A stretch of 6,086 bases of DNA. Origin: RYN-433 sp036558265. Its GTDB lineage: Bacteria; Planctomycetota; Phycisphaerae; Tepidisphaerales; Tepidisphaeraceae. A model generated the notes under the pieces. That model did no database searches, had not been told where the DNA came from, and worked only from the letters and a program-made list of their open reading frames with translations. The stretch lies in the NCBI GenBank assembly GCA_036558265.1, contig DATBFY010000689.1:1-6086 (forward strand). The letters run 5' to 3'. Shown here in pieces: positions 4,750 through 6,086 of the stretch. Position numbers and translations under genes: made by a program. The stretch's first letter is position 1. Each line of letters opens with the position of its first letter.

Positions 4750-5943
4750 TCAATCGTTCAGGATCCGTCCGACGAGCTCCACCCGCCCCAGGGCGTCTTC
4801 GAGGATCTGTTTCTGCCGCGGCGTCCACCAGCGGGGCCACTTCTCGTCCATGCCGGCGACGATGCCGAAGCGCGAGCGGATCGTGCGGCGCAGCTCGTCG
4901 ATGCCCTGGCCGGTCGTGCCGACGGTGCGCACGCCGCCCACGCGGGCGATGTCCCAGGCGGGCGCCGGGGTGTCGGTCTTGTTGACCACGCGCAGGGCGT
5001 CGGGCCAGGCTTCGAGGACGTCGGCCTGCTCGCCCTCGAGGGGGCGTGTGGCGTCGAGGACGACCACGACCAGATCGGCGGCCTGGATCTGCTCGCCGCT
5101 GCGGGCGATGGCCTCGGCCTCGATCGCGTCGGTGGTCTGGCGGATGCCGGGGGTATCGACGAGGAGTACGGCCAGGCCGTCGAGGTTGGCGATCTCGCCG
5201 ACCCAGTCGCGGGTGGTGCCGGGGAGGTCCGCGGTGATGACGCGCTGCTGGGCGAACAGGCGGTTGGCGAGCGTAGACTTGCCCACGTTGGGCGCCCCGA
5301 TGATCGCGACGCGCGGCGCGTGCAGGAGCCAGTAGAGGCTCTTGTCCTCCAGGATGGCGTGGAGCTCGCCCTTGACCGCCTCGGCCTTGGTCATCCAGCG
5401 GGCCAGGTGAGTCTCCTCGCCGGGCCCCGGGATCGCGCGCCGGACGAGCGGCTCCCAGGCGCGGGCCTGGTGGAGCAGGACGCGCACGCCCAGCTCGGTC
5501 CGGGCCAGCGGGAGGTGGGCGTTCACTTCCCGTTCCAGGAGGGAGTTTCCCTCGACCGCGTCGAGCGGCACGGGTTGGTCGGGCGCGCCGGGTTCGATCA
5601 CCTCAAATCCTTTCTTCTTCGCAAGGTCAAGGACGGATTGGACCACCCATCGGCCGCCGTGCAAGCTGATGTCGGCGGATTCTTGATCGGGAAGGAGGAC
5701 GACGACCGGGTCATCGAGGACGGCGCCGTCGGCGCCCGTCAGTTGTCCATGGACGCAGCGCGCGGGCGGCGTGGGTTTGGAAAAGTGGGAGCGAAGGAAG
5801 TCGGGCACGGCCGGGCCGACCAGGCGCACGACGGCGATCGCGGCGATGCCGGGAGGGGTGAGGAGATAAGCGCGGTTCGTGGGCGTCCTTCCACGCGTTC
5901 GAGCTGCAGGCTCAGGTGCCGTGTTTAATGTGGTGGTTCGCAT
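4750..5943 (-). CDS. Divergent MnmE/TrmE-like GTPase lacking the C-terminal Cys motif
   Basis: The 397-aa product resembles MnmE, the GTPase that works with MnmG to modify uridine 34 of certain tRNAs. An N-terminal TrmE-like domain is recognised by TPPGIAAIAVVRLVG (29-43) and SLHGG (93-97). The G domain is intact: G1 GAPNVGKST (216-224), G2 GTTRD (242-246), G3 DTPG (263-266), G4 NKTD (321-324), with GTTGQG in the G5 region. Two hallmarks are missing. The FTKRAFLNGK-type segment expected around 122-134 is replaced by unrelated residues, and the protein stops soon after the G domain (WTPRQKQILEDA, then VGRILND), so the last helices and the C-terminal CIGK cysteine are absent. True MnmE is about 450 aa. 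ATG 5943 is the only start codon before the TPPG motif, although no ribosome site is seen; it lies inside coaX, suggesting translational coupling. It is probably a paralogue with another or reduced role. Confidence 0.8.
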   Translation of the reverse strand: MRTTTLNTAPEPAARTRGRTPTNRAYLLTPPGIAAIAVVRLVGPAVPDFLRSHFSKPTPPARCVHGQLTGADGAVLDDPVVVLLPDQESADISLHGGRWVVQSVLDLAKKKGFEVIEPGAPDQPVPLDAVEGNSLLEREVNAHLPLARTELGVRVLLHQARAWEPLVRRAIPGPGEETHLARWMTKAEAVKGELHAILEDKSLYWLLHAPRVAIIGAPNVGKSTLANRLFAQQRVITADLPGTTRDWVGEIANLDGLAVLLVDTPGIRQTTDAIEAEAIARSGEQIQAADLVVVVLDATRPLEGEQADVLEAWPDALRVVNKTDTPAPAWDIARVGGVRTVGTTGQGIDELRRTIRSRFGIVAGMDEKWPRWWTPRQKQILEDALGRVELVGRILND

Positions 5944-6086
5944 ACGCCAGCGCGGCGCCGTAGAGGGTCAGGTCGGGTGAGATCGCGTGGACGAGTTCCC
6001 AGCCGTCGAACAGTTTTGTGGCGTCGCCGCCGGTGGCGATCAGCTCGGGCCAGGAGCCCAATTCGGTGGCGTAGTTCTCGACCACT
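5912..6086 (-). CDS. coaX: Type III pantothenate kinase (C-terminal part; 5' end outside window)
   Basis: The last 57 codons of a minus-strand gene run in from the right edge and stop at TGA (5914-5912). The piece has no start codon in the window, but its motifs are clear: ELIATGGDATKLF, matching the conserved TGGDA near the C-terminus of CoaX, then ISPDLTLYGAALAYANH, matching the usual 'pdLtLyGL' ending. CoaX phosphorylates pantothenate with ATP in the first step of CoA synthesis, in the cytoplasm, and belongs to the ASKHA fold; type III enzymes are insensitive to CoA feedback. The ATP-binding and pantothenate-binding N-terminal parts are outside the window. Its last 32 nt overlap the start of the MnmE-like gene in another frame, so the two are almost certainly one transcription unit. 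Confidence 0.88.
   Translation of the reverse strand, partial: VVENYATELGSWPELIATGGDATKLFDGWELVHAISPDLTLYGAALAYANHHIKHGT

Noticed and set aside
4723..5928. A 401-codon plus-strand open frame opposite the MnmE-like GTPase
   Set aside because: It is rich in Gly, Asp and Val with no motif, while the minus strand encodes an intact GTPase with G1-G4 motifs.

Overview
The window reads as ordinary chromosomal DNA from a GC-rich bacterium. The gene content points to a planctomycete, perhaps a Phycisphaerae relative. It has a redoxin with a CPFVQRH motif, a stand-alone secreted DsbD N-terminal-type domain, a housekeeping-type HNH protein, and a HAD phosphatase fused to a membrane hairpin. That placement is recalled from family knowledge, not computed. 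I see no phage genes, transposase, integrase, CRISPR array, tRNA or rRNA.

Layout from left to right. The 3' end of a YaeI/YkuE-type metallophosphoesterase (+, to 320) runs tail to tail, with 3 nt between, into a YbaK/ProX-type aminoacyl-tRNA deacylase (-, 782 to 324). A 262-bp divergent promoter region (783-1044) separates that gene from a 401-aa HAD-IIIA phosphatase (+, 1045 to 2250), which carries an Ala/Pro-rich linker and two C-terminal membrane segments. Only 9 nt later it meets the end of a two-gene minus-strand unit: an exported DsbD-N-like protein (3774 to 2944) followed by an exported redoxin (2844 to 2260). A second divergent region (3775-3957) leads to an HNH endonuclease-fold protein (+, about 3958 to 4665), closed by a strong intrinsic terminator (4694-4724). 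The right end is a minus-strand pair: type III pantothenate kinase (coaX, partial, running in from the right edge to 5912), overlapped by 32 nt by a divergent MnmE-like GTPase (5943 to 4750).

Functionally, the DsbD-N/redoxin pair looks like an envelope thiol-redox unit. CoaX makes phosphopantothenate for CoA. The MnmE-like protein keeps the GTPase core but lacks the C-terminal Cys motif and the usual FTKRAF-type segment, so a standard tRNA-modifying role is doubtful. The deacylase is a translation quality-control factor. No intergenic stretch exceeds 300 bp. I found no clear new multi-gene system. The most unusual items are the membrane-anchored HAD phosphatase with a degenerate zinc loop and a probably leaderless mRNA, the truncated MnmE-like GTPase, and the DsbD-N/redoxin pair.
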